From positions 186,001 to 250,000 of the forward strand of contig NZ_JBLFBO010000003.1 in assembly GCF_047338595.1 (NCBI RefSeq): DNA of 64,000 bases. Direction: 5' to 3'. The notes beneath the pieces are model-generated. The model searched no databases, was not told the origin of the DNA, and saw only the letters and a program-made list of their open reading frames with translations. The stretch is from Nitrospira_D sp019636945 (GTDB lineage: Bacteria > Nitrospirota > Nitrospiria > Nitrospirales > Nitrospiraceae). Of this stretch, positions 41,168-49,068 are shown piece after piece (positions within the stretch are counted from its first letter, which is position 1; every line of letters begins with the position of its first letter). Made by a program: the position numbers and the translations under genes.

Positions 41168-43291
41168 ATGGAAACAATCTGTGTAGAGTCCGTCAGGAAT
41201 GTGGCCATCATATCCAGTGCCGGTGCAGGGAAGACCTCTCTCTGTGAGGCCTTGTTGTACACGGGTGGAGCTCTCCCTGTACTTGGCTCCGTCACGCAGG
41301 GCACGACCGTTTCTGATTTTGAGCCTGAAGCGCTCCGTCATCGTACGTCGACCAGTACCAGCCTGCTCCAGTTTTTCTGGAATCATACCCAATTTACCCT
41401 TCTCGATACGCCGGGCGCACTCGCGTTACTCGGTGAGTCGATGGCCGCGCTTCGTGCCATCGATGCGGTCGTGCTCGTGATGACCGAACAGATCGGCGTG
41501 CGCACCGAACTGGCTCGCCTATGGGCAAGGATCAAAGAGTTGGAAGTTCCCTGTATGGTGTTCCTGAACGGGCTTGATAAGGGTGGTGTCGCCTATGAGA
41601 ACGCGCTTGAACAGTGTCGTCAACAACTTGGCTGTCTGCTGATTCCCATGACGGTGCCGGTCCGTTCAGGTGGAACGTTGGATGGTGTGATTGACGTGCG
41701 GCTCAAACAGCTTGTGCGATCCGGACCGAGTTCCGTGAAAGCCGAGTTTCTCCCGATGGCAGCGCATCTGGAGGAGAGTCTGAGCCGAGCACGAACCCAG
41801 CTATTGGAGGCCGTGGCAGAGAGTGGAGAGGCACTGCTGGAGACCTATCTCGCAGAGGGCGACTTGAGTGAGGACGCTCTGCGTGAAGGCCTGCGTCGGG
41901 GGATGGTGACCAGGCAATTGCTTCCCGTCTATGCCGGATCAGCCACGCAGAACGTGGGCGTGTGGTCGCTACTTGACGCCATAGTGAGTCTTCTCCCATC
42001 ACCGGCTGAGCGCGGCGTGGCTCATCCGTGGTACGGTGTCCAGCCTGAGACACAGGACACGTGCGAGCGGAAGGGGACTATCGACGAACCTTTTTCCGCG
42101 TATGTCTTTAAGACGATCATTGACCCATTTGTCGGTCGTTTGTCCTACTGTCGCGTCGTGTCAGGGAGCATCCATGCTGATTCGACGGTGCTCAATGCAT
42201 CAAAGCACGTACGAGAGAAACTTGGCCATTTCTACCGAGTCTTGGGGAAGCGGCATGTGGCGGTTGATTCCGCCAAGGCTGGAGACATTGTGGCGATGGC
42301 AAAACTCAAAGACACGCACACCGGTGACACGTTGGCCCATGAGGGGAGTCCCATTTGCTATCCGGGACTTGGTCTACCGAAACCAATTCTGTCGTATGCG
42401 ATCGAGGCCAAGTCGAAGGCGGATGTCGACAAGGTCAGTCTCGGCCTGCACAAACTCATCGAAGAAGACCCGACGCTGGAATTCTCCCGAAACGAGGAGA
42501 CCAAAGAAATGGTCCTCAGTGGGATGGGGCAATTCCATATCGATCTTGCGCTCGAAAAGCTCCACCGAAAGTTTGGAGTTGATGTCATTCTCCATACTCC
42601 GAAAATCCCTTATCGAGAAACCATCAAGACACTCTCTCAGGCGCAGGGGAAGTACAAAAAACAGACGGGTGGGCACGGACAATACGGCGACTGTTGGCTT
42701 GAGGTGGTACCGTTAGCCCGGGGACAGGGCTTTGCCTTCGAGAATCGAGTGGTCGGAGGGGCCATTCCTCGGAATTTTATACCGGCGGTTGAGAAGGGCG
42801 TGCATGAAGCGATGCATGAAGGTCCACTGAGCGGCTGTCCGGTGGTCGATGTTCAGGTCGCTGTATATGATGGGTCCTACCATGTAGTTGATTCTTCAGA
42901 GATATCATTCAAGATCGCAGGTTCGATGGCCTTTAGAAAAGCGATAGAGAGTGCCCATCCGGTACTGTTGGAGCCGATCATGACGATCGAAATCGACACA
43001 CCGACCGAGACGGTTGGGGCCGTGATGGGAGATTTGAATGCCCGTCGAGGACGTATCCTCTCCGTGAATGCCCAGGATCATGTGGAGCAGATTACGGCGT
43101 TGGTGCCGCTGGCGGAATTACTTCGGTACGCCACTGCGTTGCATGCCATGACTGCCGGTCGAGGAAGTTATGCCATGGAGTTTGCGCAGTACGACGAAGT
43201 GCCACGAGATCTCGTGGGAAAGATTCTGGAGAAGCGGAAAGCTGAAGGACAGGCTGTTGCGTCCATGCAGCACACTAGCCCGCATTCGTAA
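41168..43291 (+). CDS. Elongation factor G-like GTPase with atypical nucleotide-binding motifs
   Basis: A 707-residue protein with all EF-G domains: G domain (1-270), domain II from about 310 (PFSAYVFKTIIDPFVGRL), then III, IV (KKQTGGHGQYGDCWLEVVPL) and V (VGAVMGDLNARRGRILSV). The P-loop at 16-23 reads SSAGAGKT, lacking the usual Gly/Ala and His of GHSGAGKT. G3 is DTPGALAL (80-87), without the catalytic His, and G4 is NGLDK (134-138) instead of NKxD. The family of EF-G-like proteins is widespread beside canonical EF-G, and its role (ribosome recycling, translation under stress) is not settled. The start at 41168 follows CAAGGAGGG. Confidence 0.9.
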   Translation: METICVESVRNVAIISSAGAGKTSLCEALLYTGGALPVLGSVTQGTTVSDFEPEALRHRTSTSTSLLQFFWNHTQFTLLDTPGALALLGESMAALRAIDAVVLVMTEQIGVRTELARLWARIKELEVPCMVFLNGLDKGGVAYENALEQCRQQLGCLLIPMTVPVRSGGTLDGVIDVRLKQLVRSGPSSVKAEFLPMAAHLEESLSRARTQLLEAVAESGEALLETYLAEGDLSEDALREGLRRGMVTRQLLPVYAGSATQNVGVWSLLDAIVSLLPSPAERGVAHPWYGVQPETQDTCERKGTIDEPFSAYVFKTIIDPFVGRLSYCRVVSGSIHADSTVLNASKHVREKLGHFYRVLGKRHVAVDSAKAGDIVAMAKLKDTHTGDTLAHEGSPICYPGLGLPKPILSYAIEAKSKADVDKVSLGLHKLIEEDPTLEFSRNEETKEMVLSGMGQFHIDLALEKLHRKFGVDVILHTPKIPYRETIKTLSQAQGKYKKQTGGHGQYGDCWLEVVPLARGQGFAFENRVVGGAIPRNFIPAVEKGVHEAMHEGPLSGCPVVDVQVAVYDGSYHVVDSSEISFKIAGSMAFRKAIESAHPVLLEPIMTIEIDTPTETVGAVMGDLNARRGRILSVNAQDHVEQITALVPLAELLRYATALHAMTAGRGSYAMEFAQYDEVPRDLVGKILEKRKAEGQAVASMQHTSPHS

Positions 43292-43301
43292 TGGGTGAAC
43301 T

Positions 43302-43384
43302 GTGAAGCGTCTCGACCAAGGGTTTCACGTTTCATCTTTCAGGTTTGAGGTTGTGGTCTCTGCACAACGTGAAACCTGAAACTC
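43302..43384. repeat. Dispersed intergenic GTTTCA/TGAAAC repeat
   Basis: GTGAAGCG, then GGGTTTCACGTTTCATC and TTTCAGGTTTGAGG, are followed after a short spacer by AACGTGAAACCTGAAACTCA. The two halves are roughly complementary and could fold into a long imperfect hairpin. A similar unit is at 48078. Confidence 0.6.
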
Positions 43385-43451
43385 ATGATCAAAGGAACAT
43401 ATGACGATTCGTGGAGTACGTTGTCTGGGAAGGCTGTCTGAACAAAGCGGA

Positions 43452-44846
43452 CTAGTCTGAGGTTTTCAAGACGACATAGAATGCGCGTGTTTCACGGAGT
43501 ACACGGAGCAAGATCGTGTCGCCACGTCGTGATCGAGAAATGGCTGCACTATAGTCGGCGAGCGTAGCGGTTTCCGTACGGTTGACTTCTTTGATCAAGT
43601 CACCCTCGCGCAGTCCTTCCGCGTGAGCCAAGCTGTTTGACTCGACTCGCACAATCATGACGCCTTTCGTTTCTCGAAGCTTGAATTTTTCAGCAAGACT
43701 TGGTGTTAACTCCTGAACCTCCACTCCAAGTTTTACTTCGGCTCGCGCGTGAGGAGCCGTGGGTACGGCTGCCGCGTCGCGGCGTTCCGTGAGGAGAATG
43801 GTGAGCGTCACGTGTTTGAGATCTCGGATCACATCAATCTTGGCCTGCGCTCCAGGAGTCAGTGTTCCGATCAGTCGAGAAAGCTTGTTCGGTGAATCAA
43901 CGATCGCGCCATCGATCCGGACGATGACATCACCAGGTCGTATTCCGGCCACGGCGGCAGGATCATTTTCAAACACTTCGTTGACCAAGACCCCTTCACC
44001 ATCGGAGACGCCGAATTTCTTGGCGAGCTCGGTCGTCAGAGGTTGAATGCCGACCCCAAGCCATCCGCGAATGACTTTTCCTTTGGCCAGCAGTTGTTCA
44101 ATGACGTGTTTGGCCATGTTCGAGGGAATGGCAAACCCGATGCCTTGAGCAAAATTGATGATCGCCGTATTGATTCCAATCACTTCACCTCGAAGGTTGA
44201 ACAACGGTCCACCTGAGTTTCCAGGATTGATCGATGCATCGGTCTGAATAAAGTTTTCGTACCGGGAGAGATTCATGTTTTCACGACCGATGCCGCTGAC
44301 GACGCCGAGGGTCACCGTACGGTCCAAGCCAAAGGGGTTTCCGACAGCCAGGACCCATTGGCCCACTTTGACCATGGAAGAGTCACCGAAATGCGCGCTA
44401 GGAAGTGGTCGATCGGCTGTTACTTTGAGCAGTGCCAAATCCGTATCCGGGTCCTTCCCGATCACTTGTGCAATGAGCTTGGTCTTGTCTGAGAAACGAA
44501 CTTCAATCTCCGTGGCATCGCCGATGACGTGATTGTTGGTCACGATGTGTCCGTCACGATCCACGATGAGGCCTGAACCGGAGCCCGATGTATTCGGCGT
44601 CCGGTCTCCGGAGGTGTCGCGCAGCCTTCCTGCCGTGGTGATGGGGAAGAGGTTTACGACGGATGGCTTGGTCTGTTCAGCGAGTTCAGTAATGACGGTT
44701 TGAATTTCTTCGAGCACCCGAAGGCCCGGCGAGTCGGCGGAGACGGCTTCGACCGTCGGCACGAAGGAGGTTGATACCAGGAGGACGAGGAGGAACAGGG
44801 GGCCACCAGATAGAAGACGCGCTGTACGGAACGGCAGCAATCTCAT
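43452..44846 (-). CDS. HtrA/DegP-type periplasmic serine protease
   Basis: A 464-residue protein with a signal peptide (to about residue 37). The trypsin-like domain holds the catalytic His in GHIVTNNHVIGDATEIEV, Asp in DPDTDLALLKVTADRP and Ser in DASINPGNSGGPLFNLRG. Two PDZ domains follow: GWLGVGIQPLTTELAKKFGV near residue 270 and LGVEVQELTPSLAEKFKL near residue 375. The architecture is that of Do-like proteases that degrade or refold damaged periplasmic proteins. No heat-shock or sigma-E-like promoter was recognised. The TrkA-C gene lies just upstream (22 bp gap) on the same strand. Confidence 0.95.
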   Translation of the reverse strand: MRLLPFRTARLLSGGPLFLLVLLVSTSFVPTVEAVSADSPGLRVLEEIQTVITELAEQTKPSVVNLFPITTAGRLRDTSGDRTPNTSGSGSGLIVDRDGHIVTNNHVIGDATEIEVRFSDKTKLIAQVIGKDPDTDLALLKVTADRPLPSAHFGDSSMVKVGQWVLAVGNPFGLDRTVTLGVVSGIGRENMNLSRYENFIQTDASINPGNSGGPLFNLRGEVIGINTAIINFAQGIGFAIPSNMAKHVIEQLLAKGKVIRGWLGVGIQPLTTELAKKFGVSDGEGVLVNEVFENDPAAVAGIRPGDVIVRIDGAIVDSPNKLSRLIGTLTPGAQAKIDVIRDLKHVTLTILLTERRDAAAVPTAPHARAEVKLGVEVQELTPSLAEKFKLRETKGVMIVRVESNSLAHAEGLREGDLIKEVNRTETATLADYSAAISRSRRGDTILLRVLRETRAFYVVLKTSD

Positions 44847-44867
44847 GTCCGAAGATTGTAACTGATC

Positions 44868-45536
44868 TTAGGTCGGTGTGCCTACTACCTGCGGCGAACG
44901 TGTCAGCGCGGGGGTGAGGGGGCGCTGACCGGTCAACCAGTGCGTGAGTTGATCGAGTTCACCTTGAGGACCGATTGCGATCACGATATCGCCCGGGCGG
45001 AGGACGAGGTCACTCGTTGGCGCCAAGAGGAAGGGACCTCGCAGAACGGTCGCCACATAACGTACGAGTGGTTGAGGAATGGCACTCATGGGTTGTCCGG
45101 CTGCCTCGGCTTCACGCATGACGGTGAGCCGCTCAATCCCGGCCGATCGGACGGTCAAGTCGTGGTGCAGTAAGAGCAAATCTTGATGAATCGTTTCAAG
45201 TTTGAGTTCGCGGATTTGTGCGTCGACTTGCAGGAGGGAGCGCTTGAGTTCATGCACGCGGGCTCTGGCATCAGTCAAGGCCTCATCAACCGCGTACACA
45301 ATTGAATCCGACTGAAGTCTGGAGTGGAGTCGATCGGATACCTGCACGGCAATGAGTCGTCCAACTCGAGCGGTCACATCGTCGATGCGTTGGAGCAAGG
45401 AGGACGCTTGCCAATGCAGTCGGATAATTTCAACCTTGCGGTTGACGACTTCAGAAATCGACAAGATGCCTTCATAAAAGGCATGTCCGGTAATCGAAAG
45501 TTCTTTGTGGACCCGGTCTAGCAGTTCAAATGCCAT
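44868..45536 (-). CDS. TrkA-C (RCK_C) domain protein with PhoU-like helical N-terminus
   Basis: A 222-residue cytoplasmic protein. Residues 1-130 are helical and coiled (FYEGILSISEVVNRKVEIIR, ARARVHELKRSLLQVDAQIR). Residues 135-210 fit a TrkA-C ligand-binding fold (VRYVATVLRGPFLLAPTSDL, LRPGDIVIAIGPQGELDQL). Such domains regulate ion channels and transporters by binding nucleotides or ions. No transporter gene is adjacent. It precedes the HtrA-like gene by 22 bp on the same strand. Confidence 0.78.
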   Translation of the reverse strand: MAFELLDRVHKELSITGHAFYEGILSISEVVNRKVEIIRLHWQASSLLQRIDDVTARVGRLIAVQVSDRLHSRLQSDSIVYAVDEALTDARARVHELKRSLLQVDAQIRELKLETIHQDLLLLHHDLTVRSAGIERLTVMREAEAAGQPMSAIPQPLVRYVATVLRGPFLLAPTSDLVLRPGDIVIAIGPQGELDQLTHWLTGQRPLTPALTRSPQVVGTPT

Positions 45537-45978
45537 GTTCTGATAACGTATATTATGTCAACTTATAGATTATTCCGTCCACCTGTAAGTATCTATCGAG
45601 TTCCTACTCCAGGGCTCCAGGAACTGGAGTTACGTAGACGCTAATCGGACTATAGCACATTACTTCGCAAGAGCGGTGCGCGATCCTATCACCACGTCCC
45701 TTTGCATCAACAGCCGACCAATGCCGTTATTGAGCTATCAAAAATTCAAAGTTCTGTCATGAAGCAGCTGCGCCGTGCACCTTGCTGAAAAAGTTCATGC
45801 TATTGTTTGAGATATTGAGGCTGGGTGGTCCACTCGTCTCATTCTTGAGCCGGTGGAAATTAATTCGCTACTAAAGAATGGGGTGAAGGAATTCTCTGCC
45901 GAGTTTCGGGTTCCTACTCCCCCTTCAGCGGGACAACCTTATTTGCAATCGGTCGGCTTCGTCCGTATGATCAGGCCA
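45537..45978. other. 442 bp between divergent genes, no supported gene
   Basis: The region separates the TrkA-C gene from the TtuA-like gene. The longer frame of the latter starts at 45853, but its first 38 codons look non-coding. No convincing promoter pair or hairpin was found. Confidence 0.35.
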
Positions 45979-46917
45979 ATGAACTGCACGAAATGTAAGA
46001 CTAAAGCCGTGCTGAAATTGCCGCGTCACAACGCGGCGTTCTGTAAGATCTGCTTTAACTCTTTCACGCAAGATCAAGTGGTACGGGCGATCAAGTCGCA
46101 AGAGATGTTTAGGAAGGATGACCGCATTCTTGTGGCTGTATCAGGAGGAAAGGATAGTCTGGCCTTGTGGGATATTCTCATGAAGCTCGGCTATAAGGCC
46201 GACGCGCTCTATGTGAATCTCGGTATCCCGGACTATTCGGATCGCTCGAAAGACAAAGTTCAGCGCTATGCCGAAACGGTCGCCGTACCCTATGGCGCTA
46301 CACTGCACCTCCACACGGTTGAGCAAACCGAAGGCGCCGGGATCAAAGAATTGGCGCAGCTTGTGCGTCGCCCGACCTGTAGTACCTGCGGCACCATCAA
46401 ACGCTATCAATTTAATCGCGTTGCGATCGAACAGGATTACGACGTGATGGCGACCGGCCACAATCTCGATGATGAGGCTGCTCGGCTGCTCGGCAACGTG
46501 CTCCATTGGCAAGAAGAGTATCTTGATAAACAGAGCCCTAACCTTCCTGCCTCAATCGAAGGCTTTGCCAAAAAGGTGAAGCCCCTCTATCGATTGACGG
46601 AGCGGGAACTCGCCGCCTACTGCGTGCTCAACGGCATTGATTACATCGTGGATGAATGTCCGATGGCGCAGGGCGCGCGCACCCTCCTCTATAAGGAGGT
46701 GCTCAACCGGCTGGAGACGGAATCCCCCGGAACGAAACAATACTTCTATTGGGGGTTTTTGGAGAAGCAGCGCAAGAAGGCACCGACCAACGCGACCATG
46801 ACGGAGAAAGACCAAGCCTCGCTCCATCCCTGCCCCACTTGCGGGCAACCCACCACTGGCGAAACCTGCTCCTATTGTAAACTGATGGCGCGGGCCAAGG
46901 CCGCACCGGCACGCTGA
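45979..46917 (+). CDS. TtuA/Ncs6-type tRNA thiolation protein (ATP-dependent sulfur insertion)
   Basis: The start is set at the ATG at 45979 (MNCTKCKTKAVLKL); an ATG four codons upstream is possible. An N-terminal zinc ribbon (CTKC, CKIC) precedes the PP-loop SGGKDSLALWDI, followed by RRPTCSTCGTIKRYQFN with the cysteines expected to hold a [4Fe-4S] cluster, and TGHNLDDEAARLLGN. A second zinc ribbon (CPTCGQP, CSYC) closes the protein. Family members adenylate and thiolate a tRNA uridine or cytidine. The two zinc fingers and the cysteines fit TtuA-like rather than TtcA proteins. The specific tRNA position cannot be told. Confidence 0.88.
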   Translation: MNCTKCKTKAVLKLPRHNAAFCKICFNSFTQDQVVRAIKSQEMFRKDDRILVAVSGGKDSLALWDILMKLGYKADALYVNLGIPDYSDRSKDKVQRYAETVAVPYGATLHLHTVEQTEGAGIKELAQLVRRPTCSTCGTIKRYQFNRVAIEQDYDVMATGHNLDDEAARLLGNVLHWQEEYLDKQSPNLPASIEGFAKKVKPLYRLTERELAAYCVLNGIDYIVDECPMAQGARTLLYKEVLNRLETESPGTKQYFYWGFLEKQRKKAPTNATMTEKDQASLHPCPTCGQPTTGETCSYCKLMARAKAAPAR

Positions 46918-47003
46918 CCCATTCGGCTCTTGCAAACCTTGTGCGCACTCCGTAAGCTGACTAGCAACGACAGCTTTTTGAATTCTCCACTAACGGACAT
47001 TGT

Positions 47004-48053
47004 ATGGGGACGGCTCCGCAAGATTACTATCAGACACTCGGTGTTTCCCGCACGGCTTCAGCTGACGAGATCAAGAAAGCGTTTCGTCGGCTCGCCCGCC
47101 AATACCATCCCGACCTTCATTCTGGTTCGAAGAAGGCCGAGATGGAAAAGAAATTTAAAGAGTTGAATGAAGCGCAGGAGGTCCTCACCGATCCTGAAAA
47201 GCGAAAGAAGTACGATCAGTATGGGAGTGAGTGGGATCAAGCTCAAGCATTTGAAAAGGCGCGTCAGCAAGCTTGGACCAGGGGTGCGAGCAGTCCGTGG
47301 GATGTTGACCAAGACCCCAACAGTCGTGGTGGTTCGGGGGAGCACTTCTCAGATTTCTTTGAGAGTCTCTTTGGCAATCGCAAACAGGGGACGGGAGGGC
47401 GCGGTGAGAGCGGACGAGCTGGGCAGGATTTAGAGACGGAAGTGCAGTTAACCTTACGTGAAGTCCTGACCGGTGTCGTGAAGCGGGTGAATCTTCGGGA
47501 ACCTCAAACCTGTTCCCCTTGTCAAGGGCATGGCACCGTTCGAGGGCGACCGTGCGGAGCCTGCCAGGGAACCGGGCGAACGATCGGTCACAAGACGATT
47601 GAAGTGCGAATCCCCGCTGGTGTGCAGGACGGAACTCGTGTCCGAGTCGCGGGGAAAGGTCAGCTGGGGAGCGATGGTGGCAAGCGTGGCGATCTCTATC
47701 TGCTGGTGAGTATGGCCACTGATCCGATTTTTCGTCGGCAGGGTTCGGATCTCCATGTCACCCTCCCCATCTATCCGTGGGAAGCGATTCTCGGCGCGGA
47801 TGTGACGGCCCCCACCTTGACGGAGCCGGTGAAAGTCAAAGTGCCGCCTGGAAGCAAGGCTGATGCAAAACTTCGACTCAAGGGGAAAGGACTTCCCTCG
47901 GCTACCGGTGGAGCAGGAGATCTCTTCCTGGCATTGCAGATTGTGATGCCGACGATGGCCACGGAAGAAGAACGAATCCTCTACGAACGGTTGAGCAAAC
48001 AACGGCATCCGGATCCCCGCGCAGAACTCCTCCATCAGGCACAACGCTATTAG
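47004..48053 (+). CDS. DnaJ-like co-chaperone with reduced zinc-binding domain
   Basis: A 349-residue protein. Residues 7-72 are a J domain (YYQTLGVSRTASADEIKKAF, RQYHPDLHSGS) with the HPD motif that stimulates DnaK ATPase. A G/S-rich linker follows. The C-terminal substrate-binding domains begin near residue 140 (DLETEVQLTLREVLTGVVK). Between them lies a short zinc module with only two CxxCxGxG units (CSPCQGHG, CGACQGTG) instead of the four of canonical DnaJ. It is therefore a DnaJ-like or CbpA-like protein and may not replace DnaJ. No dnaK or grpE gene is adjacent. Confidence 0.9.
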   Translation: MGTAPQDYYQTLGVSRTASADEIKKAFRRLARQYHPDLHSGSKKAEMEKKFKELNEAQEVLTDPEKRKKYDQYGSEWDQAQAFEKARQQAWTRGASSPWDVDQDPNSRGGSGEHFSDFFESLFGNRKQGTGGRGESGRAGQDLETEVQLTLREVLTGVVKRVNLREPQTCSPCQGHGTVRGRPCGACQGTGRTIGHKTIEVRIPAGVQDGTRVRVAGKGQLGSDGGKRGDLYLLVSMATDPIFRRQGSDLHVTLPIYPWEAILGADVTAPTLTEPVKVKVPPGSKADAKLRLKGKGLPSATGGAGDLFLALQIVMPTMATEEERILYERLSKQRHPDPRAELLHQAQRY

Positions 48054-48077
48054 CCGCATTCGCGTGAAGTGTATCTC

Positions 48078-48202
48078 GTGAAGCGTCATACGTTTCTTTA
48101 ATTCCAAGTTTCAGGTTTCACGTTCAATGTTTCACCTTGTACGGAGACCTGAAACCTCAAACATGAAACGTGAAACCGTTGACCGAGGCGCTTCACGTTT
48201 CA
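48078..48202. repeat. Dispersed intergenic GTTTCA/TGAAAC repeat
   Basis: The gap after the DnaJ-like gene holds GTGAAGCG at its left and CGCTTCAC at its right. Between them lie AAGTTTCAGGTTTCACGTT and AAACATGAAACGTGAAACC, which are nearly complementary. The whole can fold into a long imperfect hairpin. It takes up much of the 338-bp gap 48054-48391; I see no gene in the rest. Confidence 0.65.
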
Positions 48203-48391
48203 CGAACACCAGCTAGTGTTCTGGATGTGAAGCGACGGCCATCGAGGTCAAGAGGCGTGTCCCGCATCCTGTGAGAGACACGACAGGGCCACCACTTCGA
48301 CACGCATGATGAAGTCGAATCGGTCGCTTGCGTTGGAGCGCGTGCTGTGGCAAGCTTCGGGCGAGGGGCTTCCAAACCAAGGAGGAAATGC

Positions 48392-49051
48392 ATGAGGTCA
48401 GTTATGAAGACGGCAACGGTTACGGTTCTGTCGGCCTGTCTGTTGGTGTTGGGTGTACCCAGTCTGTGGGCGAATGATCCAAGCTATGGCCATGCAGGCG
48501 GTGGGCATGGTGCCGGTGGCAGTCATGGGTACGGGAAAGGGATGATGCATTCCGGGACCGGCCATTTGATACGACATTTGTTGAAGCATGAGAAAGATAT
48601 TGGACTCAGTGCGGATCAGGTTACAAAGCTCAAAGAGCTGCAGTTGAACCTTGACCGTGTCCGGATCAAGACAGAAGCGGATATTCAGATTGCTGAACGC
48701 GAGGTCAAAGCGCTGACTGATGAGGAGAAGTCGGATTTGGGAGCGATCGAGGCCAAACTGAGACAGAGCGAAGACCTTCAAATCGGATTACGCATGGCGG
48801 CCATTAAGGCTCGCCGCGACGTGATGGCGGTCTTGACCCCGGAACAGCGTGCAAAGGAAAAGTCCGAGCATGAGAAAGTGATGGACCAACATAAAGGCTC
48901 AGGGATGCATCATGGCGGGGCCATGTCCTATGGGAGCAATCCCCACGGTGCGAGCCCTCATGGTGCCAATCCCCATGGGAGCAACCCTCACGGGAAGAAT
49001 CCGCATGAGGTAGCACCTCCGACATCGCCGAACAACATGTCTGTGCAGTAA
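48392..49051 (+). CDS. Periplasmic CpxP/Spy-like protein with His-rich repeats
   Basis: The ATG at 48392 follows AAGGAGGAAATGC. The signal peptide ends near residue 27 (SLWA-ND). Two LTxxQ-type segments (LSADQVTKLKELQ and LTPEQRAKE) flank a long helix, the hallmark of the Spy/CpxP/ZraP chaperone-sensor family. The C-terminus holds tandem SNPHG, ANPHG and SNPHGKNPH units and the N-terminus GHAGGGHGAGGSHGYG, both rich in histidine and glycine, suggesting binding of Zn, Cu or Ni. It may be a metal-buffering or metal-sensing periplasmic chaperone. No two-component system is adjacent. Confidence 0.82.
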   Translation: MRSVMKTATVTVLSACLLVLGVPSLWANDPSYGHAGGGHGAGGSHGYGKGMMHSGTGHLIRHLLKHEKDIGLSADQVTKLKELQLNLDRVRIKTEADIQIAEREVKALTDEEKSDLGAIEAKLRQSEDLQIGLRMAAIKARRDVMAVLTPEQRAKEKSEHEKVMDQHKGSGMHHGGAMSYGSNPHGASPHGANPHGSNPHGKNPHEVAPPTSPNNMSVQ

Positions 49052-49068
49052 GAGGACCTCAACGACCG

